Part shown: positions 58,094 through 59,867 of the stretch, one piece after another
Numbering within the stretch: position 1 is the stretch's first letter
How the letters are laid out: each line of letters opens with the position of its first letter
Origin: a virus
IMG/VR virus record: IMGVR_UViG_3300032116_000210
Coordinates: 1 to 59,867 of that record
Length of the DNA: 59,867 nt
Reading direction: 5' to 3' (one strand)
The notes under the pieces: model-generated
The model's database searches: none
Told to the model about the DNA's origin: nothing
Seen by the model: the letters and a program-made list of their open reading frames with translations, nothing else
Translations under genes and position numbers: made by a program

Positions 58094-58112
58094 GGTCGGG
58101 GGTGACGCATGA
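57963..58112 (+). CDS. Candidate 49-residue protein inside the iteron region
   Basis: An open frame of 49 codons. The ATG at 57963 follows AAGAGGA, and the stop overlaps the VRR-NUC start (ATGA). The product is basic then hydrophobic (MGRREEEKKRGRIHIP ... ALVGGDA). The ribosome site and overlap favour a real gene; the repeat-driven sequence and purine tract argue that it may be a by-product of the iterons. Confidence 0.4.
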   Translation: MGRREEEKKRGRIHIPLYPVIGIEVQCPDHPITLSRVLPWGIALVGGDA

Positions 58113-58402
58113 GCGAGGCCCTGGTCGAGAAGCATTTGGTCCGTCGGGTGGAGGACCGAGGGGGCAGGGCGTTTAAGTGGATCAGCCCGGGCACTGCCGG
58201 GGTCATGGATAGGTTGGTGCTGATGCCGGTACCGCCGGAGCACCGGGCGATCGTGAACCAGTACGTGAAGCTGGTGGAGGTCAAGGACAAGAACCAGAAG
58301 ACCAGGCCGCTGCAGAACCGGGTGGCGAATTGGATCAAGGCACTTGGCTTTGAGGTGCGGGTGGTCGACAGCAAGGAGCAGATCGAGGAGGTCTTGCGTT
58401 GA
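58109..58402 (+). CDS. VRR-NUC domain nuclease
   Basis: A 97-residue nuclease-like protein. Active-site pattern MDRLVLMP (Asp34, where the family has PDR), VKLVEVKD (Glu57, Lys59) and QNRVANWIKALGFEVRVV at the end. Stand-alone VRR-NUC proteins next to SNF2 helicases are common in phages and act on branched DNA. It overlaps the helicase start by four bases. Confidence 0.9.
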   Translation: MSEALVEKHLVRRVEDRGGRAFKWISPGTAGVMDRLVLMPVPPEHRAIVNQYVKLVEVKDKNQKTRPLQNRVANWIKALGFEVRVVDSKEQIEEVLR

Positions 58403-59763
58403 AGGGGCTCGCCGACTTCCGGCCCTACCAGGCGCAGGCGCTGGACTTCTGCAGGCGTACACCAAGGGGCTACCTGGCAGCAAAGGCAGGAGCAGGAAAG
58501 ACGGCTGTCGCATTGGCGTACATGGGCGAGCTGCTTTTCGATTCCTTCGAGGCGAGGCGGGTTCTGGTGGTGGCGCCGAAGCGGGTGGTGGCGCAGTGGC
58601 CCAGGGAAGCTAGGAAATGGGCTTTTGGCGGGCTTCTGAGGTTTTCCCTATACCTGGGCCCCAGGGAGGAGAGACGAGAGGCACTGGCGGCCGATACGGA
58701 GGTCTTGGTTTGTAGCTTTGAGTTCTTCCCGGAGCTGGTGAAGGAGATACGCCTGGCCGACTGGCCGTTTGACCTCGTGGTGTTCGATGAGGCGAGCCGG
58801 CTAAGGAACGGCGGCCGCCGCGGCAGCGTGACGTGGAAGGCCATGAACGCGATCAGCGCGAAGACCCAGGCCCGGATTCTGTTGATGAGCGGTTCCCCCA
58901 GACCTGGGACAGCGCACGAGCTGTATGCGCCGGTTTTTCTGTTGGACCAGGGCGCGAGGCTGGGGCGGACGCTAGGGGGCTTCCGAGCGGGTTACCTGGA
59001 GCCGGCGAAGAGCAACCGGCACACCGGGCAGGTCTACAGCTGGAAGCTGCGAGCCGGGATGGAGGCGGCGCTGTATTCCCGGGTGGCCGACCTGTACTTC
59101 GCGGTGTCGCCAGACCTTGGGTTGGAATCGGTGGTGGTTGACCGGTACGTGGGGCTGCCTGCTTCTGTGGAGCAGGCCTGCCTGGACTTACAGGCGAATC
59201 AGGTGCTGGACCTGGACGAGCTGGAGCTCACGGCACCGAGCGCGGGCACGGTATCGGGGAAGCTGCACCAGATGTGCCAGGGGGCGGTCTTCGACGACTA
59301 CGGGTCGGTGGTGGAGCTGCACGACGAGAAGCTCGAGGAGCTCGAAGAGATTCTGGAAGAGGTCGACGGGCCGGTGATGGTGGCGTACTGGTACACGCAC
59401 GACCGGGACCGCCTGCTTTCCCGGATACCGGGGGCGGTGGACATTACGACAGAGGAGGGCCTGGCCTTGGCCCAGGCGGGGCAGGCGCCGGTGGCGCTGC
59501 TGCACCCGGCTTCCGCAGGGCACGGCATCGACGGGCTGCAGGACTGGTACTCGGCGATCGTGTGGTTTGCCTTGCCTGCGTCGTTCGAGCTGTACGACCA
59601 GGCCAACAAGCGGATTGTCAGAAGCGGGCAGCGGGAGACGGTGCGGGTGTACCGGATCGTGGCGGCCAACGGGGTAGTGGACGAGCGGATCTTGCAGCGG
59701 TTGGGTGAGAAGGAGGCCGAGCAAGAGGAATTTTTCAGGCACTTGGAAAGGGCGCAGGCATGA
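58399..59763 (+). CDS. SNF2-type DEAD/H helicase
   Basis: A 454-residue helicase. Motif I AGAGKTA (Lys34), Ia VVAPKRVVAQW (56-66), motif II DEAS (129-132), motif III LMSGSP (161-166), motif VI YDQANKRIVRSGQ (near 411-423). It is shorter than chromatin remodellers and typical of phage replication modules. The TTG start overlaps the VRR-NUC stop. Its product probably unwinds or remodels branched DNA with VRR-NUC. The end of the gene is repeated at 1-142. Confidence 0.9.
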   Translation: MKGLADFRPYQAQALDFCRRTPRGYLAAKAGAGKTAVALAYMGELLFDSFEARRVLVVAPKRVVAQWPREARKWAFGGLLRFSLYLGPREERREALAADTEVLVCSFEFFPELVKEIRLADWPFDLVVFDEASRLRNGGRRGSVTWKAMNAISAKTQARILLMSGSPRPGTAHELYAPVFLLDQGARLGRTLGGFRAGYLEPAKSNRHTGQVYSWKLRAGMEAALYSRVADLYFAVSPDLGLESVVVDRYVGLPASVEQACLDLQANQVLDLDELELTAPSAGTVSGKLHQMCQGAVFDDYGSVVELHDEKLEELEEILEEVDGPVMVAYWYTHDRDRLLSRIPGAVDITTEEGLALAQAGQAPVALLHPASAGHGIDGLQDWYSAIVWFALPASFELYDQANKRIVRSGQRETVRVYRIVAANGVVDERILQRLGEKEAEQEEFFRHLERAQA

Positions 59764-59867
59764 CTGTGAAAGAGCGGATCTCGAGCGCGCAGAGCTCGAA
59801 GAACCTGGGCGAGGTGTCGATCGAGGACATCGGCGACATTGACGTCGTCCGGGCGTGCGGGATGGTC
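59622..59867. repeat. Terminal direct repeat, right copy
   Basis: Same as 1-246 apart from C at 59740 (A at 119). See the left copy. Confidence 0.95.
59760..59867 (+). CDS. DnaJ-type zinc-finger protein, N-terminal fragment (cut by window edge)
   Basis: The first 36 codons of the gene given in full at 139-633, cut off by the window edge. The ATG overlaps the helicase stop. Not a separate gene. Confidence 0.9.
   Translation, partial: MTVKERISSAQSSKNLGEVSIEDIGDIDVVRACGMV

Noticed and set aside
1-59867. CRISPR arrays, insertion sequences and toxin-antitoxin modules
   Set aside because: No regular spaced repeats, transposase motifs or recognisable toxin pairs were seen. The YdaS-like gene is better explained as the phage Cro.

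Overview
The window is a complete, circularly closed phage genome. Bases 1-246 repeat at 59622-59867 with one mismatch (A119 versus C59740), so the unit genome is about 59,621 bp and the ends are an assembly or permutation overlap. GC is high over most of the genome and the coding is dense, with many ATGA or one-base gene overlaps. A P22-type portal, a P22-type large terminase and an N4-gp56-family capsid protein, with no tape-measure, sheath or tail-tube genes recognised, indicate a short-tailed (podovirus-like) phage. A tyrosine integrase, a CI-like repressor and a Cro/YdaS-like regulator indicate a temperate life style. The host is probably a high-GC Gram-negative proteobacterium (GH24 lysozyme, GTA-type holin); Burkholderiales is my guess from protein style and is not shown by the sequence.

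Layout. (1) 599-2399, leftward: a DUF932 protein and two small proteins, one with HTH and zinc motifs, from a good promoter at 2463-2491. (2) 2747-42583, rightward late region: small acidic proteins, TerS, TerL, fibre-like and coiled-coil proteins, portal, accessory virion proteins, scaffold, capsid, decoration protein, adaptor, nozzle-like protein, tail fibre, a five-LamG-module protein, tail chaperone, lysis cassette (membrane proteins, holin, lysozyme), then internal/ejection proteins ending in a 3169-residue polyvalent protein. (3) 42584-43837: a repeat-rich, attP-like stretch and the integrase. (4) 53908 down to 43795, leftward early region: small proteins, DUF2800 nuclease, DUF2815 ssDNA-binding protein, family A DNA polymerase, DUF3310, AlpA/Xis-like HTH and small accessory genes; a rightward GNAT plus HNH pair interrupts it at 46863-47686. 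(5) 54011-55015: divergent repressor and Cro-like genes. (6) 55008-59763, continuing across the ends to 633: small proteins, Prim-Pol/VirE primase-helicase, an iteron-bearing AT-rich candidate origin, VRR-NUC nuclease, SNF2-type helicase and a DnaJ-type zinc-finger protein resembling Q antiterminators.

How it works together. The primase-helicase, SNF2 helicase, VRR-NUC, Pol A, DUF2815 and DUF2800 form a self-contained replication/recombination set split between two divergent early operons around the lysogeny switch. Late expression may depend on the Q-like protein. Three rightward promoters (2640, 14660, 29191) share a -10 box followed by a TCGCGGG initial transcribed sequence, and each runs into hairpins, at least one terminator-like, just before the first gene. 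This looks like a promoter-proximal attenuation/antitermination circuit. The two leftward operons share a GATAGT/ACTATC dyad overlapping their promoters, a candidate common operator.
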